Made by a program: the position numbers and the translations under genes. From Chloroflexota bacterium (GTDB lineage Bacteria > Chloroflexota > Dehalococcoidia > UBA2979), in assembly GCA_002716405.1 (NCBI GenBank), contig PBBA01000002.1:27954-91953 (forward strand): a stretch of DNA of 64,000 nt. Direction: 5' to 3'. Within the stretch, counting starts at the first letter, position 1. Every line of letters starts with the position of its first letter. The notes under the pieces were generated by a model that was given only the letters and a program-made list of their open reading frames with translations, was not told the DNA's origin and ran no database searches. Shown in pieces: positions 11,177 through 20,959 of the stretch.

Positions 11177-11677
11177 GTGGTTACTACAGATGAAATAAAG
11201 CGATTAAGAGAAGAAACTGGCGCCGGTATTATGGACAGCAAACGTGCGCTTGAAGAAGCAAAAGGTGATTTCGACACTGCCAAAAAAATAATTCGAGAAC
11301 AAGGCATTGCTTCTGCAGCAAAAAGATCTGAACGAGAGACTGAGCAAGGAATAGTTCAATCTTACATCCATGGCAATGGTAAAATAGGTGCATTAATCGA
11401 ACTCCAATGTGAAACAGATTTTGTTGCTCGTACAGATACTTTTCAGTCACTAGCACATGATTTAGCTATGCAAGTTGCAGCTATGGATCCACTTGCATTA
11501 ACTGTCGATGACGTTCCTGATGATTTTTCAGGATCAAAAGAATCTCATGCACTTTTAACACAAACTTTTATTAAAGACAGTACTCAGAACGTCAGCGATT
11601 TAATCCAGAGTGCAATAGGACAAACTGGTGAAAATATTAAAATTGCGCGTTTTGTACGATTTGAACTTGGAAAATAA
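11177..11677 (+). CDS. tsf: Translation elongation factor Ts, short form
   Basis: TTDEIKRLREETGAGIMDSKRALEEAKGDFDTAKKIIREQG; SYIHGNGKIGALIELQCETDFVARTD; 166 aa. Confidence 0.95.
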   Translation: MVTTDEIKRLREETGAGIMDSKRALEEAKGDFDTAKKIIREQGIASAAKRSERETEQGIVQSYIHGNGKIGALIELQCETDFVARTDTFQSLAHDLAMQVAAMDPLALTVDDVPDDFSGSKESHALLTQTFIKDSTQNVSDLIQSAIGQTGENIKIARFVRFELGK

Positions 11678-11708
11678 TTTTTTTAGGTTCTATTCTTTGG
11701 AGTCAAAA

Positions 11709-12266
11709 ATGAACCATGAAATAGTTTCAGATATGCAAGAACGCACTGGGAAGGCATATGATTCATATGAGAACAGCCTAACGAGCATTCGAACTGGTCG
11801 CGCTAATAGTTCATTAGTTGAACAAATAAATGTTGAACACTACGGACAAAAAATGCCCTTAAATCAATTAGCGACCCTTGGAACACCTGAAGCACAACTA
11901 ATTACTATACAACCTTGGGATAGTAGTGCTCTAGAGCCAATTATGAAAGCATTACAAGCGAGCGAGTTAGGTATTACTCCTCAGAATGATGGAACACTAA
12001 TACGTTTGCCTATCCCCCCTCTCACGGAAGAACGACGCTTAGAAATGGTCAAACAGCTTCATAAAAAAACTGAAGATGCAAGGATTTCCATGAGAAATTC
12101 ACGAAGAACATGTATAGATACAATTAAACAAACCTTGAAAAAAGGGGAGCTCTCCGAGGACGAAGCGCATCAACTTGAAAATGAAATAGAAAAAATTACA
12201 CAAAATCAAATTGAAAAATTAGAACAACTTGGCAGACAAAAAGAACAGGAACTTTTAGTAGTTTGA
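11709..12266 (+). CDS. frr: Ribosome recycling factor
   Basis: SIRTGRANSSLVEQINVEHYGQKMPLNQLATL; PPLTEERRLEMVKQLHKKTEDARISMRNSRR. Internal ATG 11709 chosen as the conserved N-terminus. Confidence 0.94.
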   Translation: MNHEIVSDMQERTGKAYDSYENSLTSIRTGRANSSLVEQINVEHYGQKMPLNQLATLGTPEAQLITIQPWDSSALEPIMKALQASELGITPQNDGTLIRLPIPPLTEERRLEMVKQLHKKTEDARISMRNSRRTCIDTIKQTLKKGELSEDEAHQLENEIEKITQNQIEKLEQLGRQKEQELLVV

Positions 12267-12305
12267 TCTTAGTATCCTTTCTTAAGACCAAGGAAAAGTG
12301 ACCTA

Positions 12306-13034
12306 ATGCAAGCCGCACAAACCTACCCATCACATAATGTTGAACATATTCCATATCATGTTGCAATTATCATGGATGGAAATGGACGTTGGGCAAATAT
12401 TCGAAAACTCAATCGCACAGAAGGTCATCAAAAAGGAGCGAAAGCTATCCCAAGTATAGTAAAGGCATTCGGAAAACGTGGTGTAAAAATGCTAACACTA
12501 TTTGGTTTTTCAACAGAAAACTGGGGACGACCAAAATCTGAAATAGATGCCATATTCGGTCTCGCAAAAGATTTCATTGATGAACATCTAGAAGAATTAC
12601 ATCAAGCAGATGTAAAATTAAACCATCTGGGAAGCACTGAAAAATTACCATATTGGCTAAAAAAAAGAGTGCAACATGCTGTACAAAAAACTTCCAATAA
12701 TTCAGCTATGACACTAAACATTGCTTTCAACTATGGTGGTAGAGCAGATATCATTTCAGCTATAAAACAACTTATAGAAGAAGAAATTGCGACAAATGAA
12801 ATTACAGAACGTTCAATCAGTAATCGCCTTGCCACAGCCGGTTTACCTGATCCTGATTTGTTAATACGCACAGGTGGTGAAAATCGCCTGTCGAATTTTC
12901 TAGTATGGGAAGCGACCTATACTGAATATTATTTTACTGAGACACTTTGGCCAGACTTTGGACCATCAGATATTGAAAAAGCGATTACAGAGTACGGAAA
13001 ACGCCAACGCAGATTTGGCCTTGTAGCCGATTAA
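12306..13034 (+). CDS. uppS: Isoprenyl transferase (undecaprenyl diphosphate synthase)
   Basis: HVAIIMDGNGRWANIRKLNRTEGHQKGA; LFGFSTENWGRP; DLLIRTGGENRLSNFLVWEATYTEYYFTETLWPDF. Confidence 0.95.
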   Translation: MQAAQTYPSHNVEHIPYHVAIIMDGNGRWANIRKLNRTEGHQKGAKAIPSIVKAFGKRGVKMLTLFGFSTENWGRPKSEIDAIFGLAKDFIDEHLEELHQADVKLNHLGSTEKLPYWLKKRVQHAVQKTSNNSAMTLNIAFNYGGRADIISAIKQLIEEEIATNEITERSISNRLATAGLPDPDLLIRTGGENRLSNFLVWEATYTEYYFTETLWPDFGPSDIEKAITEYGKRQRRFGLVAD

Positions 13035-13042
13035 AGAGAATA

Positions 13043-13834
13043 TTGCTTTTGTTGAATAAAAGAATAGTTGTAGCAATTATTGGGTTACCGATGACAGTGC
13101 TATTTATACTGTCACCAGAACCAATTTTTGCAGCAATTACAGAAATAATCTTAGCCATCGCAACAATTGAACTCATTAAAAACTGTGTAAATAACAATTC
13201 GAAACACGAACTTTTAATTATGCTTACAGCTGCTGCAACGACTGCATTTATTACTGCGTTTATCCGCGTAGGGGCGCAAGATGGAGTTTGGGTTATAGTA
13301 ATTCCAACTATATTTCTAATATGGTCAATTTTTACATCTTATAATTGGACAAAAACAATATTTTTTTGGTGGATAGCTTCTGTTCTATATATCAGTACAC
13401 TGGGCAGTCATTTTATATTGATTAACCAAATAAATAACGGACAAAATTGGATAATATTAATGTTAGGTATCGTATTCGCGACTGATACTGGAGCCTACAC
13501 AGTAGGAAAGATGTTCGGGAAACATAAATTAATTCCCTCTATCTCACCGAATAAAACTTGGGAAGGCGCAATAGGGGGTTACATAGTAGGTACATTAATA
13601 GGTGGAGGAATTATCTATATACTAAACATCCATTTAAGCACATCTTTAATTGTCTTACTAGTTTGTCCAATAACGGCAATAATCGGTGACATAATCGAAT
13701 CACAAATTAAAAGAAAACTTTCAGTTAAAGATATGTCAAATATTTTACCCGGTCATGGTGGTATCTTAGATCGTATAGATTCTATTTTATTCACTGCACC
13801 ATGGGTCTATTGGATAGTTATATGGATGAACTAA
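13043..13834 (+). CDS. cdsA: Phosphatidate cytidylyltransferase
   Basis: Multi-TM; DTGAYTVGKMFGKHKLIPSISPNKTWEGAIGG; GDIIESQIKRKLSVKDMSNILPGHGGILDRIDS (CDP-transferase signature). Confidence 0.93.
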   Translation: MLLLNKRIVVAIIGLPMTVLFILSPEPIFAAITEIILAIATIELIKNCVNNNSKHELLIMLTAAATTAFITAFIRVGAQDGVWVIVIPTIFLIWSIFTSYNWTKTIFFWWIASVLYISTLGSHFILINQINNGQNWIILMLGIVFATDTGAYTVGKMFGKHKLIPSISPNKTWEGAIGGYIVGTLIGGGIIYILNIHLSTSLIVLLVCPITAIIGDIIESQIKRKLSVKDMSNILPGHGGILDRIDSILFTAPWVYWIVIWMN

Positions 13835-14979
13835 AATCAGTAGCGGTTATAGGCTCCACAGGATCTGTGGGAGAACAAGCTTTAGATGTTATTAGTTCAA
13901 TGCCGGAAAAATTTCATGCCATAGCTCTAGCTGCAGGATCCAATGAAAAGAGGTTAAACGAACAAATAAAACTGTTTCAACCCAAAGCTGTCTTTCTTGC
14001 CAGTGGATTATCTTCAACAACTAACATTACAAAAAAAATATATCAACCCCTAGAAGAAATAGTGGTTAGAGATGATGTAGATATTGTGCTCGCAGCAAGC
14101 TCTGGCCTTGATGGGCTACCCTCTATTATTGCAGCTTTGCGAGCAGGGAAAAAGGTAGCATTAGCTAACAAAGAAGCATTAGTCGTAGGAGGACCTGCAG
14201 TCAGACAGGCGTTAGAATTCGGAAAACCTTATGGCGCAGAATTAAGGCCAGTAGATTCTGAGCATTCGGCTATCTGGCAATGTCTTTGGGGAGAGTCAAT
14301 AGATCAAGTACAACAACTCATTCTAACTGCATCTGGGGGAGCTTTTAGAAACCTCAGTATCTCCGAATTAGATAATGTAACCCCAAATGAAGCTTTAAAG
14401 CACCCTACGTGGCAGATGGGACCCAAAGTCACCATTGATAGTGCAACACTTTTTAACAAAGGTTTAGAAGCTTTAGAGGCACGTTGGTTGTTCGATATTC
14501 CATTAGAAAAGATCGATATACTGCAACATCGTGAAAGTGTCATACACAGTATGGTTGAGTTTATCGACGGATCTGTAAAGGCCCAACTTGGTGTTCCGGA
14601 CATGCGTTTGCCTATTCAAATTGCACTTTCTTATCCTAGTCGACTTCCTATGCAACCTGCACCAAAACTTAATCTAGTAGAATATGAATCATTAAACTTT
14701 TCGAAGGTAAATTCGAAAAAATTTCCTGCATTAGAAATTGTGATCGAAGCAGGGAAACGTGAAGATACGACAGCTGCTGCTTTATCTGGTGCCGATGAAG
14801 TAGCTGTAGCGAATTTTCTGGATGAAAAGTGCCGTTTTACAGATATCGCAAAATTATTACATGAAGTAATTCAAACTCATGAACCGCAAAAAAATCCTAA
14901 TTTAGATGATTTATTAGCTGCAGAAAAATGGGGACGAGACTTCGTTGCTCAAATATTAAATCAAGGTGAAAGAGTTTAA
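13822..14979 (+). CDS. dxr: 1-deoxy-D-xylulose-5-phosphate reductoisomerase
   Basis: SVAVIGSTGSVGEQALDVI; ALANKEALVVGG; PVDSEHSAIWQCL; HPTWQMGPKVTIDSATLFNKGLEALEARWLF. Overlaps the cdsA 3' end. Confidence 0.95.
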   Translation: MDELKSVAVIGSTGSVGEQALDVISSMPEKFHAIALAAGSNEKRLNEQIKLFQPKAVFLASGLSSTTNITKKIYQPLEEIVVRDDVDIVLAASSGLDGLPSIIAALRAGKKVALANKEALVVGGPAVRQALEFGKPYGAELRPVDSEHSAIWQCLWGESIDQVQQLILTASGGAFRNLSISELDNVTPNEALKHPTWQMGPKVTIDSATLFNKGLEALEARWLFDIPLEKIDILQHRESVIHSMVEFIDGSVKAQLGVPDMRLPIQIALSYPSRLPMQPAPKLNLVEYESLNFSKVNSKKFPALEIVIEAGKREDTTAAALSGADEVAVANFLDEKCRFTDIAKLLHEVIQTHEPQKNPNLDDLLAAEKWGRDFVAQILNQGERV

Positions 14980-14982
14980 ATA

Positions 14983-16149
14983 ATGAAAATACAAAACACT
15001 TTTACTACCCTAATTATTGCGCTAATTATTGTTGCAGCTTTAATTTTTGCACGAAGCGCTTTTAATTCTGCCATTCTTTTTTTACTTATTATTGTTGCAC
15101 TTGTAATGGCGCATGAAGCAGGACATTTTTTTTCGGCAAAACTCTTTGGCATTTATGTACATGAATTTGGATTAGGGTTTCCACCTAGAATAGCCTCAAT
15201 AAAAAAAGGAGAAACGGAATACACGATCAATGCTATTCCACTTGGAGGATTTGTAAAGCTTGAAGGTGAAGAAAACCCTGAACATCCTAGGTCTTTAGCA
15301 GCAAAACCAAAATGGCAACGCTTTATAGTACTTTTCTCAGGTATAGCAGTGAATTTTCTATTGCCAGTATTTTTGTTCGCATTAGCATTGACTTGGCCGC
15401 ATGAAGTTCCTATAGGAAGAGCAGTAGTTACCTCTTTAATACCTGATGGGCCAGCGGCAATAGCAGGAATTAAAGTAAATGATCAAATTTTTTCAATCGA
15501 TGGTCGTGATGCAAAAAATCTGCCTGAGGCAAGTCGACTTATACGGTTGAAAGTGGGCGAAACTGTCAATGTCACTGTTCGAAGAGATGGTAACTTAATC
15601 AATATCCCTGTATATGCAAGATGGAGTCCCCCTGAAGGACAAGGTCCTACAGGAATAAGCATAGGATATTCTGTCGTTGCTCCTGACGGGAGACCTTTCA
15701 CAGAAAAAGAGTCCCTACCACCTTGGAAATCAATTCCAATGGGCTTTCAGCAGACATGGGATACTCTTATTCTTGTTCGTAATGAAATTGCTTCATGGGG
15801 AGGACAATCAAGTACTCCTCAATTCGCCGGACCAGTTGGGATAGGGCAAACAGTTGGTGAAATAGTTGAAATTCAAGAAAGCCCTATCGAGGCAGTATCA
15901 CCATTACTTGAAATTACCGCTTTACTATCAATAAATTTAGCAATAATTAATTTGTTGCCTTTACCCATGCTTGATGGTGGACGTATATTTTTTCTATTAC
16001 TCGAAGTTATACGTCGAGGTAAAAGGATCAATCCTGAAAAGGAAGCTATCGTCCATACGATTGGTTTTTTTGTCTTTATAGCACTAGCTTTAATTATCAC
16101 TTTTTTTGATATAGCAAGAATTACATCGGGAGAGTCTTTGTTACGCTAA
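14983..16149 (+). CDS. rseP: Site-2 membrane metalloprotease RseP-like (PDZ-containing M50)
   Basis: HEAGHFFSAKLFGIYVHEFGLGFPPRIASIKKGETEYTINAIPLGGFVKLEGE; PDZ region; LPLPMLDGGRIFFLLLEVIR. Confidence 0.92.
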   Translation: MKIQNTFTTLIIALIIVAALIFARSAFNSAILFLLIIVALVMAHEAGHFFSAKLFGIYVHEFGLGFPPRIASIKKGETEYTINAIPLGGFVKLEGEENPEHPRSLAAKPKWQRFIVLFSGIAVNFLLPVFLFALALTWPHEVPIGRAVVTSLIPDGPAAIAGIKVNDQIFSIDGRDAKNLPEASRLIRLKVGETVNVTVRRDGNLINIPVYARWSPPEGQGPTGISIGYSVVAPDGRPFTEKESLPPWKSIPMGFQQTWDTLILVRNEIASWGGQSSTPQFAGPVGIGQTVGEIVEIQESPIEAVSPLLEITALLSINLAIINLLPLPMLDGGRIFFLLLEVIRRGKRINPEKEAIVHTIGFFVFIALALIITFFDIARITSGESLLR

Positions 16150-16183
16150 TCATTTTTTATTATTACGTACTATAATTTGATCA

Positions 16184-16198
16184 ACTAGTAATACTAGT
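16184..16198. promoter_or_regulatory. Palindromic repeat ACTAGT-AAT-ACTAGT upstream of ispG
   Basis: Two self-complementary ACTAGT hexamers separated by 3 nt, just downstream of a TATAAT (16171-16176). Confidence 0.35.
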
Positions 16199-16227
16199 GA
16201 TTCAAGCTCCATATATGAGGAGATTCG

Positions 16228-17382
16228 ATGAAACAAAGAAATCGCACACGCATAGTTCCTGTGGGGAATATTAAAATTGGAGGAGACTCCCCAATTGCCA
16301 TTCAATCGATGTCTGCAACACGAACACAAGATATAGAAGCAACCATAAGACAATTAAATTTAATCCATGAAGCAGGAGCCGATTTAATCAGAATAGCAAT
16401 TGATTCTAAAGCAGATGTAAAAGCTTTGTCTGTAATACGGGAACAAACACAAAATTTAAATATTAATCTCTCTGTAGATCTCCAAGAAAATTACCGCCTC
16501 ATCTCTGATGTTGCACCTTTAGTTGACAAGGTTAGATACAACCCTGGACATCTACATCATCACGAAAAAGATAAAACAATTTCGCAAAAAGTTGAATTTA
16601 TTGCCAGCATTGCATTCGAAAATAATATCGCCTTAAGGATAGGCGTAAATTGCGGCTCAGTTGATCCAATTCTTAAAGAAAAATTCGGTAAAGATGACGT
16701 GGGGGCAATGGTAGAAAGTGCTTTACAACATACCCAACTGTTAGACGACTTAGGTTTTTATAAATATGTGGTTTCCTTAAAAGACTCAGATTGGCGTAAA
16801 GTTATAGAAGGGAATAGACGTTTTGCTTCTATACGGCCTGAAATACCTTTACACCTTGGAGTGACTGAAGCAGGAATGCCACCAGAAGGAATTATTAAAA
16901 CACGCGTGGCATTTGAACAGCTTATTTCTGAAGGAATTGGAGATACAGTTAGAGTTTCTCTTACATTACCTTTTGATAAAAAAGGAGAGGAAGTGACTGT
17001 AGCACGAGAAATTCTTAAGGATATAGAAAATGGAAGATATAGATCAGTACCTAATAGTCTTGACCAAGGTTTGAATATCATTAGTTGTCCATCGTGCTCT
17101 AGAGTAGAGAATGAAAAGTTCATAGAGCTCGCTCAACAAGTAAAAGTAATGTCTGAATATGCAAAAAACTATGACATTACAGTTGCAGTAATGGGATGTA
17201 GGGTTAATGGTCCTGGCGAGACTGATGATGCCGATATCGGAATGTGGTGTGGTCCTTTGGGAGTGAACCTGAAGCGAGGGGAAGAACTTATCGGACATTT
17301 TGGCTATGATACTGTTTTAGATAAGACAAAAAATTTACTTGATGAAATGATAAATGAGATTGAATCTGTTAAACAAATTTAA
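16228..17382 (+). CDS. ispG: 4-hydroxy-3-methylbut-2-enyl diphosphate synthase
   Basis: [50 protein letters not shown] (Fe-S cysteines). Confidence 0.95.
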   Translation: MKQRNRTRIVPVGNIKIGGDSPIAIQSMSATRTQDIEATIRQLNLIHEAGADLIRIAIDSKADVKALSVIREQTQNLNINLSVDLQENYRLISDVAPLVDKVRYNPGHLHHHEKDKTISQKVEFIASIAFENNIALRIGVNCGSVDPILKEKFGKDDVGAMVESALQHTQLLDDLGFYKYVVSLKDSDWRKVIEGNRRFASIRPEIPLHLGVTEAGMPPEGIIKTRVAFEQLISEGIGDTVRVSLTLPFDKKGEEVTVAREILKDIENGRYRSVPNSLDQGLNIISCPSCSRVENEKFIELAQQVKVMSEYAKNYDITVAVMGCRVNGPGETDDADIGMWCGPLGVNLKRGEELIGHFGYDTVLDKTKNLLDEMINEIESVKQI

Positions 17383-17427
17383 GCAACTTCGTTGCTCAAC
17401 ACTTAAGACACTCTTATCCTCAGCGCC

Positions 17428-19155
17428 ATGAGAATGTCTAATCAATTTGGCCGCACTCTCCGTCAAGCACCTGCTGATGCGGAAACAATCTCTCACCAAT
17501 TATTGGTGAGAGCAGGGTTTATAGACCAATTAAGCGCGGGAATTTACTCTTATCTCCCATTAGGATTAAGAGTAAAGAAAAATATTGAAAGTATCATTCG
17601 CAAAGAAATGGATGCTGCAAACGGACTAGAGGTCCTTCTGCCCACCCTTCAACCTGCAGATATATGGGAAACATCTGAACGCCTCTTTACTATGCAAGAC
17701 GTTTTATTCAAACTTGAAGACAAACGTGGACGGACAATGGTTCTGGGCCCTACACACGAAGAGGTAATTACTACTTTATTTTCTAAATTTGCAAATTCCT
17801 ACCGTGATTTACCAAAAATTTTATATCAAATCCAGACAAAACTTCGTGATGAAACTAGGCCACGAGGTGGATTAGTTCGTGTTCGAGAATTCACTATGAA
17901 AGATGCTTACTCTTTTGATTTAGATGAGAAAGGGCTTGATATATCTTATACTTCAATGGTTGATGCCTATCACAAAATTTTCAGTGCCTGTGAGATCCCA
18001 ATAATTTCAGTTGAAGCTGACTCAGGTGCAATAGGTGGAAAAGGCTCACAAGAATTCATATTTCTAACAGATAATGGTGAAGATACTGTACTCATCTGTA
18101 ATCAATGTAATTATGCGGCAAATCAAGAAAAAGCTGAGTTTATTCGTTCAGAGAAAATAAGTACACAACCACTAAATATTGAAAAAATAGAAACTCCTGA
18201 AACAACAACAATAGATCAACTAACGAACTTTCTAAAAATTCACAAAAATGACACGGCAAAAGCAGTACTATATATGGCTATTCCACGGAACGAAGATAAG
18301 CCATTCCCAATTTTTGCAGTTATACGCGGTGATTTAGAAATAAATGAAGTAAAACTAATGAATCTTATTGACGCCAGAGAGTTAACACCTATGACTGATG
18401 AACACCTATCACAGTATGATGTCATCCCTGGATACGCATCTCCCATTGGAATATCATCAGAAATTAGAGTTATTGCTGATATTTCGATCACTGAAACAGA
18501 AAATTTAGTAGCCGGAGCAAATGAAGTAGGCTATCACTTTATAAATACAAATTATTCAAGAGATTGGACCGCAACTGATATAGCAGATATAGCTACAGCA
18601 GATGAAGGGTATATATGTGCAAAATGTATAGGAGAAGAGAAAGGTAACTTAAGAAGTGCCCGTGGAATTGAAATGGGACATGTATTCAGACTTGGGAAAA
18701 CTTACACTTCATACTTTGACACTACTGTACTTGACCAATTTGGAAAACAGTCAACACCTATCATGGGGTGTTATGGGATAGGAATTGATAGAATCCTTTC
18801 CGCAACTGTAGAAGAACATCATGACAAAAATGGCATCATTTGGCCGGAAAAATTATCTCCATACAATATCCACCTTACTGCCCTTAACTTTAATCAAGAT
18901 AGTGCTGTAGCAGAGAAGGCAACTAATCTTTATAAAAGAATTCAAGCAGAAGGATTAAGTGTTTTATTTGACGATCGAGAAGAAAACCCTGGTGTAAAAT
19001 TTAAAGATGCTGATCTGATAGGAATACCAATACGTATTACAGTTTCTAGTCGTAATAATGCAGATAATGTAATCGAATTAAAGCTAAGGCATTCGGAAAC
19101 ATCCGAAAAAATAAGGGATGAAAATATTATTCAAGTTTTACAGCAATTCTTCTAG
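17428..19155 (+). CDS. proS: Prolyl-tRNA synthetase
   Basis: LLVRAGFIDQLSAGIYSYLPLGLRVKKNIESIIRKEM; GPTHEEVIT; RPRGGLVRVREFTMKDAYSFD; GCYGIGIDRIL. Confidence 0.96.
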   Translation: MRMSNQFGRTLRQAPADAETISHQLLVRAGFIDQLSAGIYSYLPLGLRVKKNIESIIRKEMDAANGLEVLLPTLQPADIWETSERLFTMQDVLFKLEDKRGRTMVLGPTHEEVITTLFSKFANSYRDLPKILYQIQTKLRDETRPRGGLVRVREFTMKDAYSFDLDEKGLDISYTSMVDAYHKIFSACEIPIISVEADSGAIGGKGSQEFIFLTDNGEDTVLICNQCNYAANQEKAEFIRSEKISTQPLNIEKIETPETTTIDQLTNFLKIHKNDTAKAVLYMAIPRNEDKPFPIFAVIRGDLEINEVKLMNLIDARELTPMTDEHLSQYDVIPGYASPIGISSEIRVIADISITETENLVAGANEVGYHFINTNYSRDWTATDIADIATADEGYICAKCIGEEKGNLRSARGIEMGHVFRLGKTYTSYFDTTVLDQFGKQSTPIMGCYGIGIDRILSATVEEHHDKNGIIWPEKLSPYNIHLTALNFNQDSAVAEKATNLYKRIQAEGLSVLFDDREENPGVKFKDADLIGIPIRITVSSRNNADNVIELKLRHSETSEKIRDENIIQVLQQFF

Positions 19156-19175
19156 ATATTAATTATGCAAATCTG

Positions 19176-19205
19176 TTGAGGGTCATATAAACAAAGTGAT
19201 ACAAT
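19176..19205 (+). promoter_or_regulatory. Candidate promoter for the nusA-infB-rbfA-truB operon
   Basis: TTGAGG (19176-19181), 18-nt spacer, TACAAT (19200-19205). Confidence 0.45.
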
Positions 19206-19226
19206 CTAGGTGCACACGAGTTTTTT

Positions 19227-19257
19227 AAAGCGTGGGCTTATACCCGCGTTTTTTTGT
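19227..19257 (+). terminator. Terminator-like leader hairpin upstream of nusA
   Basis: AAAGCGTGGG-cttata-CCCGCGTTTT (about 10 bp, two G-T) followed by a T-run; possible outer closing pair GCAC/GTGC. Confidence 0.6.
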
Positions 19258-19295
19258 GCTTTTATGTAAATACTAAGTGAGTTTATTGATTATTT

Positions 19296-20921
19296 ATGAA
19301 AAATGAATTTGTTGCAGCAATTACACAGCTTTCTGCTGAGAAAAATTTAAATGCGGATACTGTATTTGTTGCTGTAGAAGCAGCATTAGCGTCTTCATTC
19401 CGTAAAGATGATCTTCAATATGCCAGTATTGAAACTAAAATCGATCGAATAACTGGTGATATCTCTGCATGGCAGACATGGTCAATATTAGATGATGATG
19501 AGATCGAAGATGATGAAATCGAGCTATCACCTGAACGTGCAAAAGAATTAGGGTTTGGAGAAATTGAAATTGGCAGTATTGTACGTAAGCCTATAGAAAT
19601 TACTGGAGACACTGGACGCATTGCTGCACAAACTGCTAAACAAGTTGTCTTACAAAGGTTGCGTGACGCAGAAAGAGACTCTGTTTTTCAAGATTTTTCA
19701 GGTAAAGAGGGAGAGTTGATTTCTGGAACCGTTCTACGTGTTGAAAGAGGTCGACAGCAAGTAGTTCTAGACCTAGGGCAAACTGAAGCCGTTCTCCCTT
19801 ATTCTGAACAGATACGTTCTGAACATTACAGGGTAGGACAAAGAATTAGGGTATATATCAAAGAAGTTTACCGCGCAACTAGAGGTCCACAAGTATTGGT
19901 CTCTCGTGCAACTCCAGATTTGTTAGGAAAATTATTAGAGTTAGAAGTGCCGGAAATCTCAAGGGGTTCAATAAAAATCATCAGTATTGCTCGTGATCCA
20001 GGATTTCGCAGTAAAGTAGCCGTGGCGTCCAAACAACAAGGTATCGATCCGATAGGTGCTATTGTTGGGGTACGTGGTGCGAGGATACAAAACATCGTCA
20101 ATGAACTTAATGCTGAAAGGATTGATATCATTCGATGGGATCCGAACGAGCTTGCTTTTGCGTCCAACGCCCTTAGCCCAGCTGAAGTCGTTTCAATCAA
20201 TATTGAAAGCCACTCTAATACTGCCTACATCGCAGTCCCAGATCGCCAGATAAGTTTAGCAATAGGTAAAGATGGCCAGAATGCTCGTCTTGCAGCAAAA
20301 CTGACTGGGTTAAGACTAGATATTTGCGGAGAAGGATCAATGATCGAATCAGGAAAAAATTTATTTCCACCACCTGAACCTAATCTAGATGCTTTGTTTA
20401 CTTCTGATCTTGACCGCAAAGATCAAGATGTTGCAATTTCTATTTCGGATGAAGTGATACCTTCGCAGTCGTCTTATGGAAGACCTGGACTACCAGGAGA
20501 ACAACTAATTGCAAATGACACAATATCGTCAAACAATATCGATGATGATCAAGAGCATTTAGAAGTTCAATTAACTCCTGAACAAGAAATTTTAGAGGAA
20601 TTACTAGAAACTGAGACTGTTACATCAGATATCGCTCAAGAAGAAACAGTATCCGAAAATATTGCACCACCATCAGAACAAGAAGAACCTCGCGTACTTC
20701 GCTTTGCAGATGAAATCCGTGAAATAAGGCTACAGGAAGAAGATCGCGAGCGAAATCGTCGTGGAAAGAATCGTCGTCGAGGTGGATCAGATACCCGATC
20801 TAGCCGTAGACGCGGACGCCAGGATTATGATTTTGATGAAGATGAAATCGAAGCGGCACTTCATGGAAATACCTATGAAGATGACACCTACGATGATTTT
20901 GACGATGAATACGATGACTAG
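19296..20921 (+). CDS. nusA: Transcription termination/antitermination factor NusA with extended charged C-terminus
   Basis: S1 and KH regions: [85 protein letters not shown]. Confidence 0.95.
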   Translation: MKNEFVAAITQLSAEKNLNADTVFVAVEAALASSFRKDDLQYASIETKIDRITGDISAWQTWSILDDDEIEDDEIELSPERAKELGFGEIEIGSIVRKPIEITGDTGRIAAQTAKQVVLQRLRDAERDSVFQDFSGKEGELISGTVLRVERGRQQVVLDLGQTEAVLPYSEQIRSEHYRVGQRIRVYIKEVYRATRGPQVLVSRATPDLLGKLLELEVPEISRGSIKIISIARDPGFRSKVAVASKQQGIDPIGAIVGVRGARIQNIVNELNAERIDIIRWDPNELAFASNALSPAEVVSINIESHSNTAYIAVPDRQISLAIGKDGQNARLAAKLTGLRLDICGEGSMIESGKNLFPPPEPNLDALFTSDLDRKDQDVAISISDEVIPSQSSYGRPGLPGEQLIANDTISSNNIDDDQEHLEVQLTPEQEILEELLETETVTSDIAQEETVSENIAPPSEQEEPRVLRFADEIREIRLQEEDRERNRRGKNRRRGGSDTRSSRRRGRQDYDFDEDEIEAALHGNTYEDDTYDDFDDEYDD

Positions 20922-20959
20922 AAATACAGTTGCCAAGTATTATGTAAAGGATCACCTCT

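Noticed and set aside
11229-11456. 75-aa minus ORF in tsf
   Set aside because: Antisense to a well-supported EF-Ts; no independent evidence.
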